Positions 15,090 through 24,147 of a stretch of 45,421 nucleotides of DNA are shown piece after piece. Each line of letters starts with the position of its first letter. Position 1 is the stretch's first letter. The notes under the pieces are model-generated. The model was not told the origin of the DNA, did not search any database, and saw only the letters and a list, made by a program, of their open reading frames with translations. The translations under genes and the position numbers were made by a program. This DNA is from Candidatus Poribacteria bacterium (GTDB lineage: Bacteria; Poribacteria; WGA-4E; PCPOR2b). The stretch spans positions 1 to 45,421 of the forward strand of contig JAJEAL010000114.1 in the NCBI GenBank assembly GCA_022822785.1, written 5' to 3'.

Positions 15090-16313
15090 AAAATTATAAA
15101 TGGTATAAAGATTAACGCGGTCACTCGTACCGTTCTCAAAACCGACGTACTCCGTTACCCAATGGAGATACTCAATACCGAGCGTGAAATGTCCGAAGAC
15201 AGACTGCACTGCGCCATACACGGCGTAATTCAAATCTCTACCGCCATCGTTGAGATCGGCATCATCAGCGTCATCCATTGCGATACCGGCATGGAGGACA
15301 TTTTTGTAGCGTTCGGTTTTGACAGCGGTCCAACTCAACTGTGCGAACCCGCCCATCGCCTGAATCTCCGCTCCGGTTACGGTGTTGATTCCCTGAAGAA
15401 TGCCCCCTCGGACGTCGCTCAGGTTTTTCCCCGTCCAACCTTCAGCGGTGAGCGCGAGACGGTCTTGATAAAGCGGCAGCTTGAGGTCTACGCCGACCAC
15501 ACTGCTCTGAAAACTGTCTTCTTCAGTGCCATCAAGTGGGGCATCTAACTCCTCCCACGCCTGATGTACCCATGCACCGATTTCAAGTGGGTGAGACTTG
15601 TCATCCGCTGTTTTCCAGAGCGGCAGACGCAGCGCGAGGCGTCCCTGCAGCGTCGGTAATCCAGAAACCTCGCCGTCAGGCACACCATTTTTATCAAGGT
15701 CTTTCCGATCAATAGCGTTGGTGAGTCCAGCTGCACTCTGTATCAGCAGTTGGCTTGCGCCAATCGGTAGGGTATACTGGGCGCGGGTCTGTGGGCGCCG
15801 ATCCGCTAAATTTCCTGTCCCCCACATCAACATATCAGCGTTCACAGACGGGTAAAGCGGTGAAATCAGGTCGGATGTCTGTCCCGCGAGCAGGAGAAAA
15901 TTGCCCCATTGGAGTTTTGCCCACGCATGCCGCATCCGGAACATATTCCGCGAATCCGATGCGGGACCACCGTAGAAATCGACCTCAATCCGTCCGGTGA
16001 GTTTGGCCGAACCAATCGCCGCTACGTCGCCACCGTTCAAGTTCAAACCGAAGCGGGTCATGCGGGTATAGAGGGTGAATTCGCTCTGATTTTCTGGGGC
16101 AGCGCCGGGGGCATTGGGATCCTCAGAACGTACGAAAACCGGAATCTGCGTATCACTCATCCGTGAAGTATCATAAGCCATATCCATGCGCAGAAAACCG
16201 TAAAATTGAATATCCGATCCCTTCTGGGTTTGTCCTGCAAACACGGTTGTGGAGCCTATCAGTAACAGGAGAAATGCAGTTAGGCCAACATTTCTCCACA
16301 AGTGGTCTGTCAT
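15087..16313 (-). CDS. Outer-membrane porin (DcaP-like)
   Basis: A 408-residue beta-barrel with a signal peptide (cleavage near VFAGQ, residue 26). It begins IQFYGFLRMDMAYDTSR and contains TRMTRFGLNLNG, TGRIEVDFYGG, MRHAWAKLQWGNFLLLAGQT, all reminiscent of DcaP-type porins. Alternating aromatic strands continue to the C-terminal VNLYTIYNF, with the final phenylalanine expected for barrel assembly. ATG 16313 follows AAGGTGAT. It lies upstream of the PhnD-like gene in the same direction and could serve its uptake; that link is inference from position. The stop codon comes from the abutting family C repeat. Confidence 0.82.
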   Translation of the reverse strand: MTDHLWRNVGLTAFLLLLIGSTTVFAGQTQKGSDIQFYGFLRMDMAYDTSRMSDTQIPVFVRSEDPNAPGAAPENQSEFTLYTRMTRFGLNLNGGDVAAIGSAKLTGRIEVDFYGGPASDSRNMFRMRHAWAKLQWGNFLLLAGQTSDLISPLYPSVNADMLMWGTGNLADRRPQTRAQYTLPIGASQLLIQSAAGLTNAIDRKDLDKNGVPDGEVSGLPTLQGRLALRLPLWKTADDKSHPLEIGAWVHQAWEELDAPLDGTEEDSFQSSVVGVDLKLPLYQDRLALTAEGWTGKNLSDVRGGILQGINTVTGAEIQAMGGFAQLSWTAVKTERYKNVLHAGIAMDDADDADLNDGGRDLNYAVYGAVQSVFGHFTLGIEYLHWVTEYVGFENGTSDRVNLYTIYNF

Positions 16314-16715
16314 TAGTCATCACCTTTCAAATTCTAAGTTTTTCAGAAACTGATAATGTTTCTGGATATGGATTTCCGTATCATGTGCATCAAACCAAGA
16401 GCGTCAATACACATCTCCTAGACGAAATTGTAACCATCGGACTATGTTATCATATCTAAAGAAGAAAATCAAAACGATTATATTGTCAATGGAGATACTT
16501 AGTTTTCCGCTCTGGCTCATGCGCCGCTGTTGATAGTCGTGCATTCACTGCGTCTTATTATGCTAGTTGAGCGTCAGCGAAATCCCGATTTATCCGGAAT
16601 CTTATCGGGGCAATACAGATACAATTCTCCATAGCAGTGGTAGAAATCCCTTGACTCTAGCCCCCCGCTCAGGTATCATGTCCAAATCTCAGGTGATGGA
16701 CAAAGGATTTGATTG
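16314..16715. other. Divergent intergenic region with promoter
   Basis: This stretch separates the leftward porin from the rightward enolase-superfamily gene. It holds the promoter at 16651-16679. A short hairpin CCCGATTTATCCGGAATCTT, followed by ATCGGGG, lies near 16583-16611. I see no coding sequence. Confidence 0.5.
16651..16679 (+). promoter_or_regulatory. Sigma-70-type promoter for the enolase-superfamily gene
   Basis: TTGACT (16651-16656), a 17-base spacer and TATCAT (16674-16679) lie about 37 bases before the start codon. The spacing is ideal. Confidence 0.65.
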
Positions 16716-17897
16716 ATGAAAATTATCGCTGTCGATCCCTTTTACCTCAAGATGCCGCAGATTACCGACGCAGCCGACGGCACACAGGATACACTTCTCG
16801 TGCGCATCCAAACGGATGACGGAATAACTGGGTGGGGTGAGTGCGATGCCTCACCGCTTGTATCGCTAGCCGTGTATTGCTGCCCAATGTCACATGGGAA
16901 TATCATCAATATCCGTGACTCTTTGATTGGAGAAACAATCGATAGTCCCGACGACGTGATTCGACTGCATCAAAAGGTTTTGCGGAATGGACTCGACATT
17001 CAGCAGATTCATCACGCCTACAGTGGGGCAGACATCGCCTTATGGGACCTCATCGGACAGAAGGTGGGGGAGCCAATCTATCGCCTGCTCGATCCGCAAC
17101 ACCAAAGTTATGCCAAGCTTCCCTACGCCTCGGTCCTCTTTGGCGATACCCCCGAAGAAACCTGCCGGATTGCAACACAGTTGCGTGAGCAGGGATACCG
17201 TGCTGCAAAGTTCGGGTGGGGACCGATGGGGAAATTCGGCCAGCAGAACGACATCGCCTTGGTCCGTGCAGCGCGCGAAGGAATGGGACAAGATGCCCAG
17301 ATCATGATCGATGCCGGCGTCGTCTGGGGCGAAGACTATGAAACTGCCTATGCCCGTACAAAACGGTTCGCGTCGTTTGCGCCTACATGGTTGGAAGAGC
17401 CGCTCGCGCCCGACGCGATTGAAGCATACACGGCGTTATCACAGCAGAACCCGCCGGTGCCGATTGCTGCAGGCGAGGGATCCGGAACATATCGTATGGC
17501 AGAAGACCTTATCCTGCACGGTGGGATTCAGTTTGTGCAAATCGATGTCGGCCGCATAGGCGGTATCACCGCGGCTTTCCGCGTCCGACAACTTGCTGAA
17601 CAGCACGGGGTTCAATATGTGAATCACACCTTCAAAAGCCATTTAAGCCTTGCCGCTTCACTGCATGTATTTGCGACCAATGAATCGTTCAGCCTGTTGG
17701 AGTATCCGGCTGCCGGTTCTGCGCTCTCTCAACGCCTGACGGTTGAGCGGTTGGAAGTTGGGGATGACGGAATGGTGGCGCTGACGGGTAAGCCGGGGCT
17801 AGGCGTACATGTTGATACAGGGGTCATGGATGCATATCTAGCGCCGGTATGGATTCAGGTCGGCAACGACGTTATTTTTGAACCGGCTGAACTTTAA
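16716..17897 (+). CDS. Mandelate racemase/muconate lactonizing enzyme family protein
   Basis: A 393-residue enolase-superfamily enzyme that abstracts a proton alpha to a carboxylate, probably on a sugar acid or related compound. The N-terminal cap (1-130) includes GWGECDASP. In the barrel, the base-bearing strand reads AAKFGWGP (K165), metal ligands are D199 (MIDAGVVW), E227/E228 (WLEEPL) and E254 (AAGEGSG), and H304 (YVNHTFKSH) is the possible second base. ATG 16716 follows AAAGGA; a TTG three bases earlier is less likely. It stands alone downstream of a good promoter, so the exact reaction (dehydration or racemisation) is open. Confidence 0.9.
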   Translation: MKIIAVDPFYLKMPQITDAADGTQDTLLVRIQTDDGITGWGECDASPLVSLAVYCCPMSHGNIINIRDSLIGETIDSPDDVIRLHQKVLRNGLDIQQIHHAYSGADIALWDLIGQKVGEPIYRLLDPQHQSYAKLPYASVLFGDTPEETCRIATQLREQGYRAAKFGWGPMGKFGQQNDIALVRAAREGMGQDAQIMIDAGVVWGEDYETAYARTKRFASFAPTWLEEPLAPDAIEAYTALSQQNPPVPIAAGEGSGTYRMAEDLILHGGIQFVQIDVGRIGGITAAFRVRQLAEQHGVQYVNHTFKSHLSLAASLHVFATNESFSLLEYPAAGSALSQRLTVERLEVGDDGMVALTGKPGLGVHVDTGVMDAYLAPVWIQVGNDVIFEPAEL

Positions 17898-17911
17898 TAG
17901 CCTCCGTGTGA

Positions 17912-18020
17912 CTATGGTGAATTAGAGAAATAAATAGACACTTTCGCTCACCGTGTTGGGTAGGCGCTGTTTTCAACTGCGCCGATTGGCAGTGTTCAAG
18001 TAATTCTAAAATCTACCATA
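17912..18020. repeat. Family A element with a single hairpin unit, 109 bp
   Basis: The left end is CTATGGTGAATTAG, then TAGACACTTTCGCTC, one GGTAGGCGCTG...GCGCCG hairpin unit, and the right end TTCTAAAATCTACCATA, inverse to the left end. It is the minimal copy of the family, which has four units near 7766 and five near 38201. Confidence 0.75.
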
Positions 18021-18046
18021 AATCTTGAGACTCATTTGAAAAGAAG

Positions 18047-18110
18047 GTGCAGTGCAACTCAGAGCAACCGACTTTTTTTCCGAAAAACTCGGGGACTTTG
18101 CACGGTTGCT
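18047..18110. repeat. Diverged family B hairpin
   Basis: The sequence CAACCGACTTTTTTTCCG followed by AAAAACTCGG resembles the family B hairpin with several mismatches. It is flanked by GTGCAACTCAGAGCAA and TTTGCACGGTTGCTTAA, which recur around the copies near 20191 and 20364. Confidence 0.55.
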
Positions 18111-18176
18111 TAACGTGGACGGACTTTGAAAAAACTATATCAAACGACTAACTGGACGCTAACAATGGAGAAAAAT

Positions 18177-18929
18177 ATGATCCAGAAATATCGAGGTGCC
18201 TCGATTTTGAACCTTATTATGGCCGCCTGTGTGATTTTCGTTTCTTGTGGAGATGAGGGAGAAGTGGTACAACCTGAATCCCCTACCTCACAGCCGCCGA
18301 CCGCGAGTGAGCCAACCCTTGAACCTACCATCCCACAACCAGCGCAGCCAACTGAACAGACTCCTCAACCGGTTGAGCAGATGCCACAACCCCCGGAACA
18401 GCAGCAACCACAACCGGTCGAGCAGATGCCTGAACAACAGCCACCGCCGGTAGAACAGCAGCCACTACCACAACCCGAACCACCCCAGGTCGAACAGATG
18501 CAACAACCAGAGCCACCGGCTGCCCTTCCGGGAGTTCCTGATGATACCGCCGGATATGATCAGTGGCTGAAATTGAATGCTGAACCAATCCCTCCCGTTC
18601 CGGGCTTCGACCCACATAATGGAACGAAAAATGTCTATGTCAACCAAACGCGTGAGGGCATTGCGCCCAATGGTGAGCAACAGTTCCCTTATCCGGACGG
18701 CACGATTGTTGTAAAAGAAGCGATGCGCCCAGGTAAAGACTTTATCGGGCTAATCGCCGTGATGTGGAAGGAAGCAGGGACCAATCCCGCCTTTGGCGAC
18801 TGGAGATTTGAAGAATATACACGAAACGCGGCAGACGCAGAGTTCCGTCTGCTCGCTGAAGGCGCAGTCTGCACAGGGTGTCATGCAGGCGCGGCTGCTA
18901 CAGATTTTGTATTCGTACTACTTGAATAA
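18177..18929 (+). CDS. Cytochrome P460-like lipoprotein with one c-heme motif
   Basis: From ATG 18177 (GGAG six bases upstream) the protein has 250 residues. A lipoprotein signal ends at FVSCGDEG. Residues about 30-130 form a low-complexity Pro/Gln/Glu linker with repeated PQPVEQMP units. The C-terminal domain (about 135-250) resembles cytochrome P460: FPYPDGTIVVKEAMRPGKD, GLIAVMWKEAG, GDWRFEEYT and a heme site CTGCHAG, ending DFVFVLLE. P460 domains oxidise hydroxylamine or act as c-type electron carriers. It probably hangs from a membrane on the flexible linker and passes electrons. It is 63 bp upstream of the diheme-barrel gene, so likely co-transcribed. Confidence 0.82.
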   Translation: MIQKYRGASILNLIMAACVIFVSCGDEGEVVQPESPTSQPPTASEPTLEPTIPQPAQPTEQTPQPVEQMPQPPEQQQPQPVEQMPEQQPPPVEQQPLPQPEPPQVEQMQQPEPPAALPGVPDDTAGYDQWLKLNAEPIPPVPGFDPHNGTKNVYVNQTREGIAPNGEQQFPYPDGTIVVKEAMRPGKDFIGLIAVMWKEAGTNPAFGDWRFEEYTRNAADAEFRLLAEGAVCTGCHAGAAATDFVFVLLE

Positions 18930-18992
18930 TGTGCAAGAGACAATCCCGACTTTTTTCGCTTTATTACCCTTTACACATACGGAGGTCATCAA

Positions 18993-20174
18993 TTGAGTTA
19001 CAGATTTCAGTTTGCATTTTTGGTCTTTTGGCTCTGTGGGCTATTGACCTTTTCTTTCGTCTATGATAGTGGGGCGCGCCCCGAATTTGCGGCGATGGAA
19101 GACAAGGAGTGCGTTTTCTGCCACCTTGACCCCGCCGGCGGAGGACCGCGAAACGCAATCGGGCAGGTTTATGAGGATAACTATTTTGAATTTCCCGAAG
19201 ATTTCGACCCAGAGGCAATTATGGCGGAGGCGGAGGAGGTGCGCCAGCGGCTTACAATGGCAGTCAACATCCGCACCGCTTATATCAAAACACTCCATGT
19301 CAATCTCGACGGACGTGAAAGGGCAACCTGCACCTCCTGTCACTCAGCCGTTGATAGCTTTCTGCTGATGCAGGGCGAACTGACCGTTAATGCACAGGCA
19401 TCAGACAAACTCAGGCTGACTTTGTCCAACAATATGGGAGCCCCCCTCAACATGTTTGCCACGGTCGACGCTATCCCCACACACCTCTACGTCAAAGTTG
19501 GGCAATTCCGGCTTCCCTTCGGCCTTAAACAACGGGACCACAACATCTTGGTTCGTCAGGGGTATAACCTCGGTTCACACAAACGGGATGTCGGCGTCGA
19601 GGTCGGCGGCACTTACGGCAAGGTGTTCTATAACGCTGCTGTGGTCAACGGAAATCGGACTGCCGGGCAAGCCGCTGATAACAACCAACATAAAGGGTGG
19701 GTTGCAACTGCCGGCGGCACGCTAGGACCGGTCCGAGGCGGCGTCTCCTTTCTTCTTGATAGGGATAGACAGTTGGATCGTGAAATGATTGCCGGCGCGT
19801 TTTTAACTGCCGCTCTCAAAAATCTTACCCTTGAAGGCGAATTCAATTTCGGGGGCAGCTTCGGTGATGATGAGAGCATCGGCTTCAGTGATGACGACAT
19901 CGCGTCTAAGGGATATTACGCCGGCGCCAAATATCGCGTCATGCCGGAACTAATGCTCTCCGGACGTTATGGACTGTTCGATGGAGACCGCACGCTCAAA
20001 GGGGATGGTCGTCAGCGTATAACGCTAGGCGCACAATATATCTTCATGCAAAACGGATCGCTTGAGCTATTTTACTGGCTCAACTTTGCCAACGATGACC
20101 GAAATAGAGAAAATGCTGACCGACAGCTTGAAGGGACAGATCAGCTTATCTTGATGTCCCATTTTTGGTTCTAA
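18993..20174 (+). CDS. Diheme cytochrome c fused to an outer-membrane beta-barrel
   Basis: A 393-residue protein starting at TTG 18993 (GGAGG seven bases upstream). After a signal-like segment (1-28) come two c-heme sites, CVFCH (40-44) and CTSCH (113-117), within a small N-terminal domain. From about residue 125 the sequence alternates polar and aromatic strands typical of porins: HLYVKVGQFRLPFGLK, RDVGVEVGGTYGKVFY, VRGGVSFLLD, YYAGAKYRVMPELMLSGRYG, ending LILMSHFWF with the terminal phenylalanine used for barrel assembly. It suggests a one-polypeptide porin-cytochrome placing hemes at or in an outer-membrane pore. The gene follows the P460-like lipoprotein gene. The barrel portion resembles phosphate-selective porins O/P in strand style. 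Confidence 0.8.
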   Translation: MSYRFQFAFLVFWLCGLLTFSFVYDSGARPEFAAMEDKECVFCHLDPAGGGPRNAIGQVYEDNYFEFPEDFDPEAIMAEAEEVRQRLTMAVNIRTAYIKTLHVNLDGRERATCTSCHSAVDSFLLMQGELTVNAQASDKLRLTLSNNMGAPLNMFATVDAIPTHLYVKVGQFRLPFGLKQRDHNILVRQGYNLGSHKRDVGVEVGGTYGKVFYNAAVVNGNRTAGQAADNNQHKGWVATAGGTLGPVRGGVSFLLDRDRQLDREMIAGAFLTAALKNLTLEGEFNFGGSFGDDESIGFSDDDIASKGYYAGAKYRVMPELMLSGRYGLFDGDRTLKGDGRQRITLGAQYIFMQNGSLELFYWLNFANDDRNRENADRQLEGTDQLILMSHFWF

Positions 20175-20190
20175 CGCGCTCTGCGCTCAG

Positions 20191-20531
20191 GTTAAGCAAT
20201 CGTGCAACCGAAGCCGAGTTTTTTCTTGAGAACTCGGTTTCTTTTTATACTTAAGACTTACGCGGCTGGCTCATAAGTCCCCCTGACAAGGGGGATTTAG
20301 GGGGTTAAAAATCAAAAATCTACCCCCGTGTGCTAAATTGTCCTGTAAAAATTGCCGGCTCATGTTAAGCAATCGTGCAACCGAAGCCGAGTTTTTTCTT
20401 GAGAACTCGGTTTCTTTTTATACTTAAGACTTACACGGCTGGCTCATAAGTCCCCCTGACAAGGGGGATTTAGGGGGTTAAAAATCAAAAATCTACCCTC
20501 CCGTGTGCTAAATTGTCCTGTAAAAATTGCC
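20191..20531. repeat. Tandem duplication, 166 + 168 bp, in the 388-bp gap after the diheme-barrel gene
   Basis: Copy one spans 20191-20356 and copy two 20364-20531, with a period of 173 bp and only a few differences (a G/A change and a 2-bp insertion). Each copy contains a family B hairpin (20211-20246 and 20384-20419) with a T-rich tail and a family D hairpin. Two consecutive terminator-like hairpins thus separate the diheme-barrel gene from the membrane cytochrome. No gene is visible. Confidence 0.85.
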
Positions 20532-20562
20532 AAAAATGTCCTCTATAGGGAGATGAGATAGA

Positions 20563-21681
20563 ATGTCTACTGCAACCAGTACAATACTTGGACTGATTTT
20601 TCTCGGTTTGGGAAATGCCTCCGTATTCTTGATGTATAAACTATGGGGCTATCCCTTCGACCATGAGACCCGTACCAGTGCGGCACCAAAATCGCTGATG
20701 TTTATCCACCGTGCTATCGGCTATGCCTATCTAATCCTTTACATCTTCATGATGTGGCACATGGTCCCCCGCCTCTGGAACTATCAGGTGGAGCTCCCAC
20801 CGCGTACCGTGGCTCACCTAATGCTCGGTATCACAATCGGTGTGCTACTGCTAGTCAAAATTTCGATTCTCCGCTTCTTTCGACACTTTGAGGAAGCGAT
20901 GCCTTATATCGGGACAGGGCTCTTGATATGCACTTATCTGCTGATTGGTCTCTCTGTCCCCTTCACCCTGCGGGAAAGTGCCCTACGGGTAAAGAGCAAT
21001 GTCTTCAGCGATGCTAGCATTGAACGGACATATACGCGGCTACAAATGGCGGGATTGCCGCCCGATGCGCCACTTGATATGTTGGCATCGAGGCGGAAAC
21101 TGCGTGAAGGACAGGCCGTTCTACTGAAGAAGTGCGTACAGTGCCACGATTTGCGAACCATCCTAGCGCGGCCACGTACCCCACCGGATTGGGTGCGGAC
21201 CGTCGACCGGATGGCAATCAAGCCGATGATAGGGGAGCCGATTACCCTAGAAGATCAGTGGACCGTCTCAGCATATCTCATCGCTATCACACCTGAGTTG
21301 CAAGTGTCAGCGAAAGAGCAACGGAAACAACGGGTGCAAGCCAGCCAAGCGCAAAACGCGTTAGCTGTCTTAACTAATCCCGATGAAGCAGCAGATGAGG
21401 TGATCGTGAATCCCGATGAAGTGATTGTGAATCCGGATGAGGTTGAGGAGATAGATGAAACGTCAGCTGAAGAGGCTTATAACCCGGAGGATGCAAAAGA
21501 ACTGTATGAAATCACCTGCTCCCTCTGCCATGACCTTTCAGATGTTGATAATGCTCCACCCACATCGGAGGCGGAGACCACAGAACTTATCGCCCGTATG
21601 ATTGATAACGGGCTTTTCATCGAGGAAGAAGATATCAGAATCATCGCCCGCTACCTAAATGAAACCTATGTGAACCCGTGA
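20563..21681 (+). CDS. Four-helix membrane protein with two cytochrome c motifs
   Basis: A 372-residue inner-membrane protein. Hydrophobic helices lie at about 5-25, 45-68, 83-105 and 115-138; histidines in or near them (FIHRAIGY, MMWHMV, VAHLML) could bind b-type heme, as in cytochrome b561 or ferric-reductase-like proteins. After the membrane part come two single-heme domains with CVQCH (191-195) and CSLCH (319-323), joined by an acidic linker with NPDEVIVNPDEV repeats. It could transfer electrons between the quinone pool and periplasmic carriers. It is in the same direction as the P460-like and diheme-barrel genes. I do not recognise an exact named family. Confidence 0.75.
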   Translation: MSTATSTILGLIFLGLGNASVFLMYKLWGYPFDHETRTSAAPKSLMFIHRAIGYAYLILYIFMMWHMVPRLWNYQVELPPRTVAHLMLGITIGVLLLVKISILRFFRHFEEAMPYIGTGLLICTYLLIGLSVPFTLRESALRVKSNVFSDASIERTYTRLQMAGLPPDAPLDMLASRRKLREGQAVLLKKCVQCHDLRTILARPRTPPDWVRTVDRMAIKPMIGEPITLEDQWTVSAYLIAITPELQVSAKEQRKQRVQASQAQNALAVLTNPDEAADEVIVNPDEVIVNPDEVEEIDETSAEEAYNPEDAKELYEITCSLCHDLSDVDNAPPTSEAETTELIARMIDNGLFIEEEDIRIIARYLNETYVNP

Positions 21682-21880
21682 GGTGGCGAGGGCGTGTTGA
21701 CATTTAACAGATTGAACCGATGCTGATGCCCCTTAAGGCGATTTCGGACTTCTGTAGGGGTAACCCTTGTGGTTACCCTGTTGTTTGGGCAGACACAAAC
21801 CTACCCCGCTGAAATCAATAATCGGAGGTCGGGCATCTTACCCGACTGATAACAATCCGCGTCTCCCCTAAAAGGTTGCG

Positions 21881-22714
21881 CTATCCTTGCGATCGGTTGA
21901 TATCCAACTCGGTCATCATTCGCAGATTCAACAGAGGGGTCATGGTGCCTCCCGCTGCCGGAATCACTCGGCCGGTGTCGTATATCTTCATCGCAGCAAT
22001 GGCGGCATAGGCGATGTCCTCCGGTCTGCCCGGCCGAAACATAAAGACATACCCCTTTTTCGACGCTTCCTCGTAGTCCGGGATACGAATCCGCGATAAA
22101 TCTGTGTCGATCACACCCGCCTCGATGCCGTTGACTTTAATCCCCTCTTCTGCCAATCGTCCCGCGTAAGCCTTCATACCCATCTCCAAACCCGCTTTGG
22201 AGATGCAGTAGGCAGCGCGATTATCGGACGCGATTGTGTCTGAAATGGATAGGGTATAAACAATACACCCACGAATCCCCTCGGCAATCATGTAATTCGC
22301 GACCCGCTGCGTCAGAAAGTGCGGCGCTTTAAGATTGGTCTTGATGAGGGTATCGAAATCTTCTTCAGATTCTTCGAGGATATCGGCTATCCGCGTAATG
22401 CCCGCATTGTTGACCAGAATATCGACCTTGCCAAAGGCGTCAACCGCAGTATCGAGCAGTCTCTGATGCTGTCCGAGGTCGCTGACATCCGCTTGCGCGA
22501 TAACCGCTTGTCTGCCAAGATTTTCGATTTCGTCCTTGACCTCTTCCGCTGCTTGACGGTTAGTGTTGTAATTCACAAGAACATCCGCTCCCTGACGGGC
22601 GAGCTCAACGGCAATTGCCCGCCCAATCCCTCGACTTGAACCGGTGACAATTGCGCTTTTGCCCCCTATGGAGACATCTGTTGCGAAAAATCCCATATCT
22701 TGCTCTGATGACAT
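21881..22714 (-). CDS. Short-chain dehydrogenase/reductase (SDR)
   Basis: A 277-residue classical SDR. The cofactor motif TGSSRGIGRA lies near residue 26, NNAG follows (DILVNNAGITRI), and the active-site tyrosine and lysine are in YCISK (the preceding serine site reads YTLSISD). LVNYNTNR after the second strand suggests NADP(H). Family members include 3-oxoacyl reductases and glucose dehydrogenases. ATG 22714 follows AGGAGGAG, 14 bp downstream of the der stop, so it is likely co-transcribed with der. The substrate is not determined. Confidence 0.9.
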   Translation of the reverse strand: MSSEQDMGFFATDVSIGGKSAIVTGSSRGIGRAIAVELARQGADVLVNYNTNRQAAEEVKDEIENLGRQAVIAQADVSDLGQHQRLLDTAVDAFGKVDILVNNAGITRIADILEESEEDFDTLIKTNLKAPHFLTQRVANYMIAEGIRGCIVYTLSISDTIASDNRAAYCISKAGLEMGMKAYAGRLAEEGIKVNGIEAGVIDTDLSRIRIPDYEEASKKGYVFMFRPGRPEDIAYAAIAAMKIYDTGRVIPAAGGTMTPLLNLRMMTELDINRSQG

Positions 22715-22728
22715 GTGCTCCTCCTATT

Positions 22729-24126
22729 TCATGCCCTGCGTCTTCTCGCAGCGGCAGCTCTTCTGCCTCGCTCTTTCTGTTGATCACCGGAATTTCGCTC
22801 CGATTTCGCGTCCGCAGACCGATAGTAAATTCGTAGCGGCGTCCCGCTAAATCCGAATGCCTCACGGATACCGTTCATCAGATAGGCTTCATAATGGGGC
22901 TGAATTTTATGTGCATGACGGGCAAAAAGTAAAAAGGTTGGTGGTCGGACCTTAATCTGCGTCATATATTTCAAGGAAGGACGCACACCGCCAGAGCGTG
23001 GGGGCTGGTGGGCGTTTTTAAGATGGGTAAGCAGGTTGTTTAACGCTTGCGTGGGAACGGTCGTCGAATATTCACGATCAATGGTGAGTGTGAGATCGAG
23101 CAGCTTCATCACGCGCAGCTCCGTGAGCGCCGAAACGAAAAGCATCGGAACATAGAATAGCTGCGGCATTTGACGGCGAATCGATTCGACAAATTGGTTA
23201 AAAGTGGAGTTATCTTTCGCAATCAAATCCCATTTGTTGACCGCCAAGATGCACGCTTTACCCTGTCTGGCAATGTAATTGGCGATGGTCTTGTCTTGAT
23301 GCGCGATTTCGCGAGTAGCATCGACAACGAGCCATGAAATGTCACTTTTGCGTATGCTACGGATAGCGCGTTGGACGGTCGATTGTTCCAGCTGGCTGTT
23401 GATAGCAGTTTTCCTACGCATCCCTGCCGTGTCAATAAGCTCAAACGGCACCGCATTATAGGCAAAGCTAATGTTTATCGCATCGCGCGTTGTGCCGGGC
23501 TGATCATCCACAATTAGCCGATCCTCGCCAATAATTGCATTAATGAGAGAAGATTTACCGGCATTCGGACGCCCAACAATAGCGATTTTAATCGACTCTG
23601 CAACGGGATCGGCCCTTTCAGTCTCTGCTTCCGGCATGGCGAACACAACTTCGTCAAGCAGAATATTAATCCCCATGTTCTGTGCACACGAAATGAAAAA
23701 AGGATCGCCGAGTGCAAGTTGGTAGAACTCCGTGCCCTCGGTCTCCAGCCGAACATTGTCCGCTTTGTTGACGACGACAAAAATCTCTTTGTCCGTTTTT
23801 CTCAGCATGTTTGCAATCAGCAAATCTTGCGGCATAATTCCCGTCTGGGCGTCAACAACAAACAGAATTACCGCCGCTTCCTCCAAAGCGACTTCGACCT
23901 GCCACTGAACGCTGCTAATGAGGTGATCCTCCGGATCGAGATCTAAACCACCGGTGTCTACAACCGTAAAGTGGCCATCGCCCCACTCAACATCAGCGTA
24001 AATCCGGTCTCGGGTTACGCCCGGCAAATCGTGGACAACGGCGATCCGTTCTTTCGCAATCAGATTGAAAAGGGAAGATTTTCCTACGTTGGGCCTTCCA
24101 ACGATTGCGACAACTGGTTGTGTCAT
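22729..24126 (-). CDS. der: Ribosome biogenesis GTPase Der (EngA)
   Basis: A 465-residue protein with two tandem GTPase domains: GRPNVGKSSLF (near residue 10), DTGGLDLDPED and NKAD in the first, and GRPNAGKSSLI, DTAGMRRK and NKWDL in the second. A C-terminal KH-like domain and an Arg-rich tail follow. Der assists assembly of the large ribosomal subunit in the cytoplasm. Start ATG 24126 follows GGAAGGAGGAG. The order DUF58 > der > SDR is compact and probably one transcript. Confidence 0.96.
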   Translation of the reverse strand: MTQPVVAIVGRPNVGKSSLFNLIAKERIAVVHDLPGVTRDRIYADVEWGDGHFTVVDTGGLDLDPEDHLISSVQWQVEVALEEAAVILFVVDAQTGIMPQDLLIANMLRKTDKEIFVVVNKADNVRLETEGTEFYQLALGDPFFISCAQNMGINILLDEVVFAMPEAETERADPVAESIKIAIVGRPNAGKSSLINAIIGEDRLIVDDQPGTTRDAINISFAYNAVPFELIDTAGMRRKTAINSQLEQSTVQRAIRSIRKSDISWLVVDATREIAHQDKTIANYIARQGKACILAVNKWDLIAKDNSTFNQFVESIRRQMPQLFYVPMLFVSALTELRVMKLLDLTLTIDREYSTTVPTQALNNLLTHLKNAHQPPRSGGVRPSLKYMTQIKVRPPTFLLFARHAHKIQPHYEAYLMNGIREAFGFSGTPLRIYYRSADAKSERNSGDQQKERGRRAAAARRRRA

Positions 24127-24147
24127 GAGTTACTCCTCCTTCCCTGC

